Part shown: positions 12,752 to 22,539 of the stretch, piece after piece | Layout of the letters: each line of letters begins with the position of its first letter | Numbering within the stretch: position 1 is the first letter of the stretch | Assembly: GCF_052857255.1 (NCBI RefSeq) | Contig: NC_135507.1 | Coordinates: 71,001,721-71,065,720 of the forward strand | Origin: Amblyomma americanum | Lineage: Eukaryota; Arthropoda; Arachnida; Ixodida; Ixodidae | DNA length: 64,000 nt | Direction: 5' to 3' | The notes under the pieces: model-generated | Told to the model about the DNA's origin: nothing | Seen by the model: the letters and a program-made list of their open reading frames with translations, nothing else | The model's database searches: none | Position numbers and translations under genes: made by a program

Positions 12752-12975
12752 CCCGCGGGTAGGTTCAGTGGTTAGGGCGCTCGGCTACTGATCTGGACTA
12801 CCCGGGTTCGAACCCCACCGCGGCGGCCACGTTTCGATGGTTGAGGCCTCCGGAATAATTTCGCCCACCGTGTGCGGTGCGATGTCAGTGCACGTTATAG
12901 ATCCCCAGGTGGTCGAAACTATTCCGGAGGTCTCCACTAGGGCACCTCTTTCTGTTTCTTCTTGCTCCCATCGCT
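12752..12975 (+). repeat. SINE copy, 3'-truncated
   Basis: Starts with the tRNA-like head: A-box region TTCAGTGGTTAGGGCGCTCG and B box GGTTCGAACCCC. It continues into the body (GTGCGATGTCAGTGCACG, CCCCAGGTGGTCGAAA) and loses similarity before the pyrimidine-rich 3' part. An extra GGCCTCCGGAATAATTTCG near 12845 duplicates the body motif upstream of its normal place. Confidence 0.75.
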
Positions 12976-13097
12976 CACGGCACAGGGTTGTGTCCACCGG
13001 GAAGTGAGGCAGTTACTGCGCGTTTCATTTGCTGATGGCGAACTGTTAGCCGAGAACTGAAACAGCAACTCTGTCTTTCCTAAAAACCCATACGAGT

Positions 13098-13268
13098 TGA
13101 AGATCCCCAGGTGGTCGAAATTATTCCGGAGCCCTCCACTACCGCACCTATTTCTTCCTTTCTTATTTTACTCCCTCCTTTGTCCCTTCCCTTACGGCGC
13201 GGTTCAGGTGTCCGCCGATATGTGAGACAGATACCGCGCCCTTTTCTTTTCCCAAAAACCAATTTTCA
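13098..13268 (+). repeat. SINE copy, 5'-truncated
   Basis: Body and 3' end only: GATCCCCAGGTGGTCGAAAT, the pyrimidine tract, TTACGGCGCGGTTCAGGTGT and the terminal CCCAAAAACCAATTTTC. The tRNA-like head is absent. Confidence 0.75.
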
Positions 13269-13516
13269 TTTTACTTTTTCTTTTAATGTCTACACCACCG
13301 ATGAGGGTACGCATAGACTGGGAAATTGTGCATTAAGAGCTAGCGCTGTAAATGTGTCAGACTTTGAGCTTCTTCTCACATAAGTAACCATGCAAATAAG
13401 CGCGACTACCGTAAGGAAAGGAATATTTCTGACGCGCTGCGCCGGCCACTACGACGCAGACGGCTTTTCGACCGAACGAGCTGTATACGCTGTCACATAG
13501 ACCAGACAATTGGAAA

Positions 13517-13712
13517 TTAGTTTGTTTTTTTAGGAAAGGAAATTGCACAGTATCTGTCTCACATATCGGCTGACACCTGAACCGCGGCATAAGGGAAGGG
13601 ATAAAGAAGGGAGTGAAAGAAGAGAGAAACAGGTGCTGTAGTGGAAAGCTGCGGAATAATTTCAACCACCTGGGGATATTTATTATGCTCTGACATCGCA
13701 CAGCGCACTAAA
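13517..13712 (-). repeat. SINE copy, head missing
   Basis: Reverse-orientation 3' end and body (GGAAAGGAAATTGCACAGTA ... ACCACCTGGGGATATTTAT ... GACATCGCACAGCGCAC). The tRNA-like head is not present. Confidence 0.7.
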
Positions 13713-13904
13713 TAGAGAATGACGACGGAAAGGCTTTCGCATGTCCGTTGTTAAGCAGACAGGTGCAATCCTGTAATTTTTAATACCTCAAATGATTAGG
13801 ACACGCGGCAGTGCAGGAGATAGGATAGGATAACTTTGTTGAGCTCTAGGGCGAGTACTTTTATGCGGTTCAGATGAGTCCATCTTTGCAACGGTCGGTT
13901 TCCC

Positions 13905-14970
13905 CTATTCCAGGGCTCCGCTGGATGCTGCGGTCATCTGAGCCCGCCGTATCAGACCGATGTGGTCATCGCGGCAATCGCTGGAGAGCATAACCTCCCA
14001 CTGCTCCACACTTGGGTTTGGTTTAATTGGAACGGCGTCGACTTTTTGAAATGTCCATGTTATGTGATAGTGTAGGTTTTTCATGGCACCACGCACACTT
14101 GTGTTCTTAAAGTGTGGGGTGGATTTTATTGGTGTGTTTAGGTTTGGATATGACCCCGTTTGTAGTTGTGTCCATGTGACAGCCTCTTGTTTAAGGATTT
14201 GTGCGGTGGTGGGTACCGCATCCTGCTGCCTTTGTAGTTGTTTAGTATGGCCGAGTATTCCTGAGGTACTGGAAGGGATTCCTCAATGTCGTTGACGTTG
14301 GGTGCTCGGTAGTTGGTATATCATCTAGCTATCCTGTCTGCCTCTTGGTTTCCTGCCACCCCCGTGTGCCCCGGTACCCAGACGACCTTATGTTTGATCG
14401 GTTCTGCATCTGTCTGTTGTGCCTTGCAGTCTACAGAGCGGAGTATGCGGAGCGCTCTGTGGCCGACTTGCGGCAGGCTGCTTGTGAGTCAGTAAGAATT
14501 CTCAGTGACCGCACAATCCACTAGCCCTCCGCTGCCTCTAGAGCGACTGCCGCCTCTTCAGCCTCGGCTATCATGCAGTCTTGCAATGAGGCGCTGGTAA
14601 TCTCGTGTAATTCCGAGTTCCCTACAGTTGCCACTGCGTTGTTGGTGTCTTGTCTCCTGGTGATGGCGTATGTGGCAGCGTTCACGTGCACTGTTGTATG
14701 CTGGGATGCGTGTGTTTTCTGTAAGCGGTCGGCCCTTACCCCTCTGCGGTCTTTGTGGAGGTTGGGGTCCACATTTCTTGGTATAGGTGCCACCCTGAGC
14801 GTGCTGCGGTACTCATCGGGGATTGTTTCGGTTCGCAATATTTCCCGAATTCGCTCGGTGTAGCCCAGTTTCTTTAAGAGAACTCTGCCGGTGGAGGTCT
14901 GCTGCAGTCTGCGCATTTGGGCGACGTGCTGCGCTTCCCGTAGTTCTTCGAACGTGTTGTGCAGTCCCAA
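13905..14970 (-). pseudogene. LINE ORF2: RNase H and C-terminal zinc motif
   Basis: The minus frame 14521-14970 runs from the RT-RNase H connection (GYTERIREILRTETIPDEYR) into the RNase H start (NAATYAI, ELHEITSASLQDCMIAEAEE). After frame changes, TDSQAACRK (about 14490) and VVWVPGHTGVAGNQEADR (about 14320-14380) complete the RNase H. The final frame 13905-14096 (LHYHITWTFQKVDAVPIKP) matches the conserved end of tick I-like LINEs. Confidence 0.75.
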
Positions 14971-15211
14971 GGCTAAGATCTTTTCAGTTGAAGTGTTATG
15001 GGGTAGTCGAAGGACGATTTTATATACTTTGCATAAATTTAAATCGCGTCCGCCTGTTGTATTTCATTCTTGATATGGTTGTAGTACGGGAGACTGTGCG
15101 TCGCACGGCTGACCATTAGGATCTTGACCAGCTTGAGCGTGTCTTCGCGCATGCCATGACGTCTATGTGAGATGCGCGTAATCATGCGCGCCACTTGGAG
15201 TGTAGATGCCT

Positions 15212-16460
15212 TTAATAGCGCAAGGGTATGAGTACAGCATTGATTTGACTGTATATCCACATCCCTAGGACTCGTATGAGTGTCTTCTTTGGTATTGGTT
15301 CTCCTTCGAGGCAGACTTTTAGTCGAAGCTCTTTACTGGTAGGGACTGTTCGGCTCTGTTTTCCTCTCCACACCCGTAGGAGCCCAGATTTTTCGGTCGA
15401 GAACGGTAGCCCTCTTGCTTTAACGTAGTTTTCCACGCAGGCGGCCGCTTATTGTAGCCTATCCTCTTTCTTACCGAATGTCCGGACCCCGTAGAGTATC
15501 TATTACGGGTCAAATCGGACTTATTTTTGGAAATGTGGCAGAGAGTTTGAAGGATGCTTCACTCCCGCCACCGGTTGGCCCGGTATTTCACTACCTCCAG
15601 GATCGGCCTTGTCTTTAGCGCGTCTTTACTATCCTTTCTTTCTATCCCATCTTTCAACTCTCCTTTTATCTGCACGTGGTAGCGACTGTGGCTCGGCTTG
15701 AGCCATTGAGCAGGCCTGTGCACTTTTCTTTCTTCCTGGCAACAACAGACAGACAGACAGTGAGCAAGTATTAGTCTATACGGTGATGTCGACATAAATG
15801 CCATGGTGTATGCCGTCGATTTCTCTAAGTTGCTTCGCCAGTCCGATCACGGCCACGTTGAATAGCGTGGGCGAGATGACCGACCCTTGAGGTGTTCCCT
15901 TAGGCATTCGAAACTTCTCTGACCGAAGTTCTCCTATACCGATGGTTGCAGTTCTGTTTGATAGGGTTGCTCCCTGTGAATCCTTCGCCCGCAGTTCAGG
16001 TCGTCCAGGCCCGTAAGGCTTACTTCGTGGCTCACATTGTCAAAAGCCCCTTTGATGTCTAGGGCCATTATTACGTTCCGAAGTATTTCGTCATATAATT
16101 GATGGAGTGTGTCTTGAGTTGATAATTTGGCTCTTGAGTTGATAATTTTGCTCTAAGCCCGAAAATGCTGTGTGGGAATAGTTCGTTGTCTTCCATGTAG
16201 TGTTGAAGTACCTGCGTTATCACTCGCTGGTATAGTTTTCCCAGGCATGACGTAAGCGAGATCGTCCTGACGTTTTCTATCTGCAGTTTCTTCCCTGGCT
16301 CGGGTGTCTTGACAACTTCGGCATGCTTCCACTCCTCAGGGACTGCTTCAGCTTCCCAATGCTTGTTGAGGAAGTCGGTCAGTTTGGCGACCAGCTCATC
16401 GCTGAGGTTTCGGATGAGTGCGCTGTTGATCTTATCCGCACCCGCGGCCATATTTCCGAT
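15212..16460 (-). pseudogene. LINE ORF2: reverse transcriptase
   Basis: Frame 16071-16451 holds the RT fingers (AAGADKINSALIRNLSDE; VRTISLTSCLGKLYQRVI), frame 15212-15436 the thumb side (ENYVKARGLPFSTEKSGLL; VLGMWIYS). In between, frame-broken palm sequence reads through 'GTPQGSVISPTLFNVAVI'-like positions near 15880-15840, which I infer only loosely. Several stops make it inactive. Confidence 0.7.
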
Positions 16461-16974
16461 GGCGTTTCGTATGGCCGTGCAGACCTCTTCTCTTGAGATG
16501 GGTCTGTCGAGATTAGCGTTATCGTCTCCTCGCTACTCCCCTATATAGGTCGGCGGGTTCGTGCTACCAAAGCATTTGGCGCGCACTCTGTCGAGGAGTT
16601 CCGAGTCAGTGCCCTCGAATTGGTGAATCAACCGGTAGATGGCTTTATTGTTTTCTGCTTTTTTTTAGTCGGATCAATGAGCGCTTAAAAATATGCCAAG
16701 TCTTTGTCGTGCTTAGCGTCCCACTAAGAGAATCGCTGCGATCATGCTTGGTTCGTGATGTTTCCTGCGGAAATACATGACAATTGACGGATAGACAAAA
16801 CTCGCTTACTTTAGATGACACCTTACATCACTGGTATGAAATAGCATTGAAAATATAAATAGAGGGAGAAACAATATTTAATGTCAAAAACTTCTTGACC
16901 GCAGGCGGCTAGGCGTCAGCCTGATCCCCATGGAGGAGTGATCAAGGGCTTTGCTTAACACTCGCGTACGCCGA

Positions 16975-17048
16975 TTTTAACGCAACAGCGTTAAGGAGCT
17001 CGTGTCGCAGCAAAACCGCTGTCGTCGGCGTCGGCCGTGAGCGAAAAA
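16975..17048 (-). repeat. 3' end of a C-type small element
   Basis: In reverse, this reads CGCTCACGGCCGACGCC ... TGCGACACGAGCTCCTTAAC and ends in AACGCTGTTGCGTTAAAA, the same end as the elements at 19.4, 35.8 and 38.9 kb. Only the terminal part is present. Confidence 0.65.
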
Positions 17049-17083
17049 TACCTCCTCCTCCGCGTGAGCGAAAAAAAATTGAT

Positions 17084-17130
17084 GATGGCCTAGCCCTGCT
17101 AGGCCAGGATATACGTATCGTAAGAGCGGC
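17084..17130. repeat. short dispersed repeat (D type)
   Basis: GCTAGGCCAGGATATACGTA matches the motifs near 37150 (GTGCCAGGATATACATAGCG) and, inverted, near 51140. Function and full extent unknown. Confidence 0.4.
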
Positions 17131-17174
17131 GACATCTGGTTCCAAAGAGTTCATATATGAAAGCCGCGCATTCA

Positions 17175-17949
17175 CTCATCATCATCATCATCAGCCTGAC
17201 TACACCCACTGCAGAGCAAAGGCCTCTCCCATGTCTCTCCAATTAACCCTGTCCTTCGCCAGCTGCGCCCACCTACTAATCTCATCCGCCCACCTAACCT
17301 TCTGGCGCCCCCTGCTACGCTTGCCTTCTCTTGTAATCCACTCCGTTAGCCTTAAGGATCAGCGGTTATCTTGCGTTCGCAGTACATGCCCTGCCCAAGC
17401 CCATTTGTTCCTCTTGATTTCGACTAGGATGTCATTAACACGCGTTGGTTCCCTCGCCCACTCGGCCCGCTTCCGGTCTTCTAACGTTACACCTCGGATT
17501 TTTTCCTTTCCATGGCTCGCTGTGCTGTGCTTAACTCAAGATGAACCCTTTTCGTTAGACTCCACGTTTCTGCCCCGTAGGTGAGTACCGGTAGGATACA
17601 GCTGTTGTACACTTTTCTCTTGAGGGATATTGGTAACCTGCTATTCATGATCTGAGAGAACCTGCCATATACGCTCCAAGCCATTAGGCTACTTCGGCTG
17701 CTTTAACTACCTTATCCATATTGCTAATGGCCTTGCCATCCTTGTCTCTTAACGCATACATCTGGTTTTTCCCTATGCCTAGTTTTCTCTTCACCGCTTT
17801 TAGGCTGCCTCCGTTCTTTAGAGCATGCTCGATTCTCTCCCTATTAAACATCGTTGTCGGATACCTTGCGCTTATTTCTATTGCGCTTTTATTCACGGTT
17901 AAACATCGAGCTGTCGTGGCGGTGTGATATCGTCTCCGCCTCAAACGCC
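17175..17949 (-). mobile_element. RTE-type LINE, truncated and internally deleted
   Basis: The minus strand carries the 3' end of the same LINE family as 57.9-60.3 kb. Frame 17684-18022 has IEHALKNGGSLKAVKRKLGI; frame 17487-17684 has FSQIMNSRLPISLKRKVYNS and LTYGAETWSLTKR. These two segments lie about 1.1 kb apart in the other copy but are joined here near 17690, so the RT core is deleted. The 3' tail is ATG units (17178-17190) after CCTTTGCTCTGCAGTGGG. The 5' edge near 17920-17950 adjoins a SINE insertion. Confidence 0.8.
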
Positions 17950-18295
17950 AGATTTCCTGGTTGGTAATTGGTAATTGGTAATTGGTTTTTGGGGAAAGGA
18001 AATGGCGCAGTATCTGTCTCATATATCTTTGGACACCTGAACCGCGCCTTAAGGGAAGGGATAAAGGAGGGAGTGAAAGAAGAAAGGAAGAATAGGTGCC
18101 GTAGTGGAGGGCTCCGGCATAATTTCGACCACCTGGGGATCTTTAACGTGCACTGACATCGCACAGCACACGGGCGCCTTAGCGTTTTTCCTCCATAAAA
18201 ACGCAGCCGCCGCGGTCGGGTTCGAACCCGGGAACTCCGGATCAGTAGTCGAGCGCCCTAACCACTGAGCCACCGCGGCGGGAGATTTCCTGGTT
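17950..18295 (-). mobile_element. full-length tRNA-derived SINE with 13-bp target duplication
   Basis: The element itself is 17963-18282 (320 bp). On the minus strand it has A-box GGTGGCTCAGTGGTTAGGGC, B box GGGTTCGAACCCG, a body with CCCCAGGTGGTCGAAATTAT, a pyrimidine tract, TTCAGGTGTCC, and a 3' tail of CCAATTA units. AGATTTCCTGGTT flanks it exactly at 17950-17962 and 18283-18295, the mark of LINE-driven retroposition. Pol III promoter boxes are intact, so it could be transcribed. Confidence 0.93.
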
Positions 18296-18689
18296 CGATT
18301 CCGAGCTTCGAGACAAGGCTTTTTTTTTATTCACTTTTGTGACCCTACAAAATCCCTCCTCCTCCTCCTCGCAATGTACGCCACTGCCCCAATAGATGGC
18401 ACGCGACGGCAGCGCCTCCCGCTCGTCTCGTTCGGGCGCAGTGGGGCCGTGCGGGCACGCAGAAATCACGCGGTGAGCGGCGAAACCGCAGCGCACATCC
18501 AAAGCGCGTTCGCCACGACGCTTGCGGCTTGCTGCCCGTTCGTTCGGCGCGGAAGCTATGCTGGCGTTCGTGGCATCGGGTTTGTCGAGAACGATGTGCC
18601 GACGAACTACAACTGCAACTTCAGTCTAGTGCGTTTCGGCAAGGCGCCTGCATCAGTGTTTCTACATGGTTTGTTGATCCGCGCGTCCA

Positions 18690-18803
18690 TTTCACGGGCA
18701 AGGCGTCGCGCCAAAGGAGCGATGGCGTTCTGTGGATTCCCTGGCCGTGCTGCAACACGCTGTCGCTTTCCACTCTTAAAGGCGACCAAATTTTTGCCAC
18801 CCG
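18690..18803 (-). repeat. C-type element fragment
   Basis: In reverse this gives GGTGGCAAAAATTTGGTCGC ... AGAGTGGAAAGCGACAGCGT, similar to the starts of the copies at 19.37 and 38.91 kb, followed by the 'GCCAAGGAATCCACAGAACG' block. No further part is seen. Confidence 0.5.
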
Positions 18804-19199
18804 AGACGCAGATACTTTCAACTAATAAACTGATCACACGAGAACGAGAAGAGTTCGGGAGAACACGCATTGTCAGGCAAATAAACCTATAGAGGAACCA
18901 CTCGGACAGTTTCATGTCTGCTTTCACACAATTGTTACTGGCGCAAGTATTTAGATTAAATTTGTGTTCTTCATCGCTGTGTTTATGATTGCGCATATTA
19001 TTAGAGGTCTCTTTTTGTAAAAGATTTTAGCATTTCGCTATATACCGCTCAATGCGGTTAAAATATTTTTCTGAACTTTGCAGTTTTAGATTGGTGTGGC
19101 CAATGAATATTGTCTAATCTCTCGGCTCCTGCACTGCTTGCTCGCAGTGTGGGTGAGGTGTCCACCGTGAACTGCGGCAGTTACTTTGCCTTTAAGTTG

Positions 19200-19355
19200 T
19201 TTTTTGGGGGGAGGAAATGGCGCAGTATCATACTCACATCTCTGCTGACACCTGAACCGCGCCATAAGGGAAGGGATAAAGGAGGGACTGGAAGAATAAA
19301 GGAAGAGGTGTCGTAGTGGAAGGCTCTGGAGTAATTTCGACCACTTGGGGATATT
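19200..19355 (-). repeat. SINE copy, head missing
   Basis: Reverse 3' end and body: GGAGGAAATGGCGCAGTATC ... CCTGAACCGCGCCATAAGGG ... TTTCGACCACTTGGGGATAT. It ends a few bases before a C-type element. Confidence 0.75.
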
Positions 19356-19367
19356 TTGTCATTCCTT

Positions 19368-19768
19368 TTCAAAAAATTTGAAGGACACTTAAGCTTCGTC
19401 TTTGTGAGTGAGACGCGACAGCGCGTTGCAGCGTTGCCAAGGGGAACGCCACCGCCCGTTCGGCGCGACGCGTGGCCGGTTGGACAATTTAAGGAAAGGA
19501 CGCCTGTATCACATATCTCGGTGGACACACGAACTGGGCCGTAAGGGAAGGAAAATCAAAATTGGTTTTAAGGAAAGGAAATGACGCCTGTCTCCCAATT
19601 CTCGCTGGATACCCGCACCGCGCTGTAAGGGACTTAAAATGCCTTCCCTTACGGCGCGGTTCAGGTGTCCACCAAGATGCGCCATTTAGCGCTCACGGCC
19701 AACGCTGCCGACGCCGACGACACCAGCTTTTCTGCGACACGAGCCCCTTAGCGCTCTCGCGTTAAAAT
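19368..19768 (+). mobile_element. small non-autonomous element, C type (401 bp)
   Basis: Starts near ACACTTAAGCTTCGTCTTTG with GACGCGACAGCG just inside, and ends in AGCGCTCTCGCGTTAAAA. Inside are two units resembling the reversed SINE 3' module (TTTAAGGAAAGGACGCC at about 19489; TTTTAAGGAAAGGAAATGAC at about 19567), then the same module in forward orientation (CCTTCCCTTACGGCGCGG), making an internal hairpin. No coding capacity. Confidence 0.65.
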
Positions 19769-19874
19769 ATGCAGCCACCGTCTGGTAGACGTTGAAGTAA
19801 CGAGCGTTAGCTGTTTGGTAGCGCCATCTATCGTCCATGCAGTGTATTACCATGTGACTAGGCTACTTTTCCGT

Positions 19875-20010
19875 ACCTCACGGCGAGCGGGCGCCTACCG
19901 CCTTGAGGTCGGATATTTTTGACCAATTTAGGCCGAAAAAGTTTTGCCACTCTTTGGAGGGCCATTTTTTCTTAGCCCAAGGCGGTAGGTGCCCTGTCGC
20001 CATGAGGTAT
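19875..20010. repeat. imperfect inverted repeat, arms about 32 bp
   Basis: TACCTCACGGCGAGCGGGCG near 19876-19895 continuing into CCTACCGCCTTG pairs with CAAGGCGGTAGGTGCCC and TGTCGCCATGAGGTA at 19979-20010, with a spacer of about 70 bases. It could be a foldback element or give an RNA hairpin; no further evidence for either. Confidence 0.6.
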
Positions 20011-20029
20011 GAAATTGTGAGCTGCCGAG

Positions 20030-20450
20030 TGCTTAGCTCACGGCCGCCATGTTAAGCCTAGCCATAACTAAATACTAACCTACTTAGGCGATATTCGTGC
20101 CTAACATGTTCTACTCATCGAGCCCGTTACGATAATGCCATTAGTTAGATCATGACATGATCTGTTATTTAATTATAGGCAATTGAATTGACGCCTAACC
20201 ATAACAAAATATTAACCTCATTAGTTAATATTGGTTTCTAACGTGTTTTACTCATATACAGAACTCCAAGTATCTAATTCGTTTTAGGATGACCTCATTA
20301 ATTATTGAGTTATAAGCAATTAAACAGTTCCGTGACTATAGATATTTATGACGTCACACATTTAGTGACCTCACCAATAAATCACCAATTCGATTTACTA
20401 AAGACGTCAACAATCAATAACCAATTGGGTTGCTATATCGATTTACTATG
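20030..20450. repeat. AT-rich diverged tandem repeat
   Basis: GCCTAGCCATAACTAAATAC at about 20055 and GCCTAACCATAACAAAATAT at about 20193, each followed by 'taacct' and later 'gttNtactcat', suggest two units about 138 bp apart. No gene is visible. Confidence 0.5.
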
Positions 20451-20470
20451 GGGGCCGCCATCTTGAATTC

Positions 20471-20530
20471 GCCACCATGCCAGGTGGCGGTTAAATTAAT
20501 GGTTGATCGCGAGAGGTTGGTCATCCAAAG
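20471..20530 (-). repeat. B-type element fragment
   Basis: GCCAGGTGGCGGTTAAATTA followed by ATGGTTGATCGCGAGAG matches the middle of the B-type copy at 42.2 kb. Only this core is present. Confidence 0.6.
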
Positions 20531-20539
20531 AACGCTGCG

Positions 20540-20840
20540 GCTTATTGCTGCAGTGGCGCGCGTCTGCCACAACGTTGACCGCTCTAATGCATGCAGTCCC
20601 CGTTTCTCTCACCACCTCTACATACCTGAAAGTGCGATTGAGGCGTCCACTTCCCCGGGGACCCAGTTATGCGCCTTCCTTTCCTCCAGATCATCGGAGT
20701 CTCGTTGTCAACGCTAACGCCAATGAACAGGAAGAACGCAGACGCTCTATAGCTTCAGTGCCGCGTTTCTGCTACAACATTGTGAATGCCAACGCATGCA
20801 GCGCACATCACTGCCGCCACATAGCTTAAAGCGCGACTGT
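20540..20840 (+). repeat. diverged tandem duplication, unit about 207 bp
   Basis: CAGTGGCGCGCGTCTGCCAC (about 20550) and CAGTGCCGCGTTTCTGCTAC (about 20757) begin two similar stretches, each reaching an 'acgcatgcag'-type block. A 17-base G run follows at 20853-20869. The open frames here show no domain. Confidence 0.5.
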
Positions 20841-20908
20841 GTCCACAGTCCCGGGGGGGGGGGGGGGGGCAGCTATGCGCCTTTTCTTCGGTTTCGAAGC
20901 AAACAAGA

Positions 20909-21154
20909 TTTGAACCCGACCGCGGCGTCCGCATTTCGATGGAGGGAAACGCTAAGACGCCCGTGTGCTGTGCGATATCAGTGCACTTTAAAGATCCCCA
21001 GGTCCATGGTAGAAATTATTCCGGAGCCCTACACTAATTCCACCCTTTTCTTCTCTCAGTCCCTCCTTTATCCCTTCCCTTACGGCGCTTTTCAGGTGTC
21101 AGCCGAGATGTGAGACAGATACTGCGCGATTTCCTTTCCCCAGCAACCAATTTC
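20909..21154 (+). repeat. SINE copy, head truncated
   Basis: Begins in the B-box region (TTTGAACCCGACCGCGGCG) and runs to the 3' end (CCCCAGCAACCAATTTCC). A small insertion (CCATGG) interrupts the usual CCAGGTGGTCGAAAT block near 21004. Confidence 0.8.
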
Positions 21155-21164
21155 CTTGTTTTGT

Positions 21165-21507
21165 TAAAATTGATTACCCGCCGTGGTGGCTCAGTGGTTA
21201 GGGCGCTCGACTACTGATCCGGAGTTCCCGGGCTCGAACCCGACCGCGGCGGCTGCTTTTTTATGGAGGAAAAAAGCTAAGGCGCCCGTGTGCTGTGCGA
21301 TGTCAGTGCACGTTAAAGATCCCCAGGTGGTCGAAATTATTCCGGAGCCCTCCACTACGGCACCTCATTCTTCCTTTATTCTTTCATTCCCTCCTTTATC
21401 CCTTACCTTACGGCGCGGTTCAGGTGTCCAACGATATATGAGACAGATACTGCGCCATTTCATTTCCCCAAAAACCAATTATCAAACCAATTATTATAAA
21501 ATTGATT
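21165..21507 (+). mobile_element. full-length SINE with 11-bp target duplication
   Basis: The element is 21176-21496 (321 bp) with head GGTGGCTCAGTGGTTAGGGC, B box GGGCTCGAACCCG, full body and the tail CCAATTATCAAACCAATTAT. TAAAATTGATT flanks it at 21165-21175 and 21497-21507. It sits at the edge of C-type module sequence that resumes at 21508, so the target was that repeat. Confidence 0.92.
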
Positions 21508-21645
21508 TTGAAGAAAGGAAATGACGTAGTAACAGTCTCACATATATCTGCGGACACGCGAACCGGTTTTGAGAAAAGGAGATGACGTAGTAACTGTCTC
21601 ACATATATCGGTAGATACCCCAACCGCGCCGTAAGGGGTTTGACC
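21500..21645 (+). repeat. two C-type module units
   Basis: TTGAAGAAAGGAAATGACGT and, about 70 bases on, TTGAGAAAAGGAGATGACGT are each followed by 'gtctcacatatatc' and a 'gacacgcgaaccgg'-like end. These are the same units that form the tandem array at 39.0-39.36 kb. The rest of a C-type element is missing. Confidence 0.6.
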
Positions 21646-21649
21646 TCTG

Positions 21650-22080
21650 GCTCACTTAAAGGTCCAAACCGTAAGCACCGCAAAATTGTTACGAGGCAGC
21701 GTAGTGAAGCTTTCGCTTCAATATGTTCGATGAGTAGGTTGGTGATAGTGTGCTTGACTGAGATATTAGTGGTGTAAAAAGTTCTGTATTCACGCAGGGT
21801 ATTGCAAATGTGATGTACAGTGGGTGGCACGCGCCGTGAGGCCGCACCGACTGCAGCTGGCCCTAGTGACGCTTCTAACCGCACAAGGTAAGTCTGCCGA
21901 GCAGGCAATTCTTCGCGTCATGAGTGGTCGTTAGGTGTCCTCTCGCCCATACATGAATTCATCTGGGGATGAGCGGCTGATTGCAGGCATGGGCAGGCAG
22001 CCGGGCTTGTGTGCCTCCGAACCATCGCTGCACACCATAGGGAGGTCCATGTCACTAACCTAACGTGAAGGTCTCATGAT
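21650..22080. other. no gene recognised
   Basis: Mixed sequence between repeats. Short minus-strand frames run through the SINE and are artefacts. Confidence 0.35.
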
Positions 22081-22084
22081 CCTA

Positions 22085-22250
22085 GATTCATCACCATCAT
22101 CATCATCAGCCTTACTACACCCACTGCAGGGCAAAGGCCTCTCCTATGTCTCTCCAATTAACCCTGCCCTTGCCAGCTGCATCCACCCTATGCCTGCAAA
22201 CTTCTTAATCTCATCCGCCCACCTAACCTTCTGTCGTCCCCTGCTAGATC
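22085..22250 (-). repeat. RTE-type LINE 3' end fragment
   Basis: ATCATC units at 22088-22106 are followed by CACCCACTGCAGGGCAAAGG, CCTCTCC and TCTCATCCGCCCACCTAACC, the reverse of the 3' end seen at 60.18-60.32 kb. Only about 165 bp are present. Confidence 0.8.
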
Positions 22251-22455
22251 CTAGATTACACATTCTATAGCTATAGCTCGCCAACAAACGAACGTGCCAA
22301 AGTTCATTCTCGTTCGCCAAAATGAGGTTGCGCCATACTGAAGCAATGGCGTCATTAAAAGGTTTGCTGCAGGAGGTACCTTTAAAATCCCGGAAAGCTT
22401 GCACGAAATAGTTATCGGAACAGAAGGAGTCAGGAGCAAGCTTCGCAATACTCCC

Positions 22456-22533
<78 letters not shown>
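22456..22533. repeat. (ATT)n microsatellite, about 78 bp
   Basis: About 25 uninterrupted ATT units. The poly-isoleucine frame on the minus strand is an artefact. Confidence 0.95.
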
Positions 22534-22534
<1 letters not shown>

Positions 22535-22539
22535 ATTTT

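Larger units (their letters stand above)
13815..16650 (-). mobile_element. 5'-truncated I-like LINE (RT, RNase H, zinc motif, tail)
   Basis: Reading down from 16650, the minus strand gives RT, RT thumb, RNase H, a C-terminal motif and a tail AACAAAGTTATCCTATCC at about 13815-13835 (ATCCT units). No endonuclease or ORF1 is found above 16650, so it is truncated at the 5' end. The same tail type appears at 40.64-40.66 kb on the plus strand. The region around 15.5-16.0 kb with the RT active site is frame-broken. Confidence 0.8.

Noticed and set aside
18374..18892. 172-residue plus-strand frame
   Set aside because: Arg/Ala-rich GC-driven frame running into a C-type repeat; no domain and no splice context.
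21176..21250. tRNA gene (A and B boxes, GGTTCGAA-type T arm)
   Set aside because: The same head begins many dispersed copies with a 250-base body and target duplications, so it is a SINE, not a tRNA gene.
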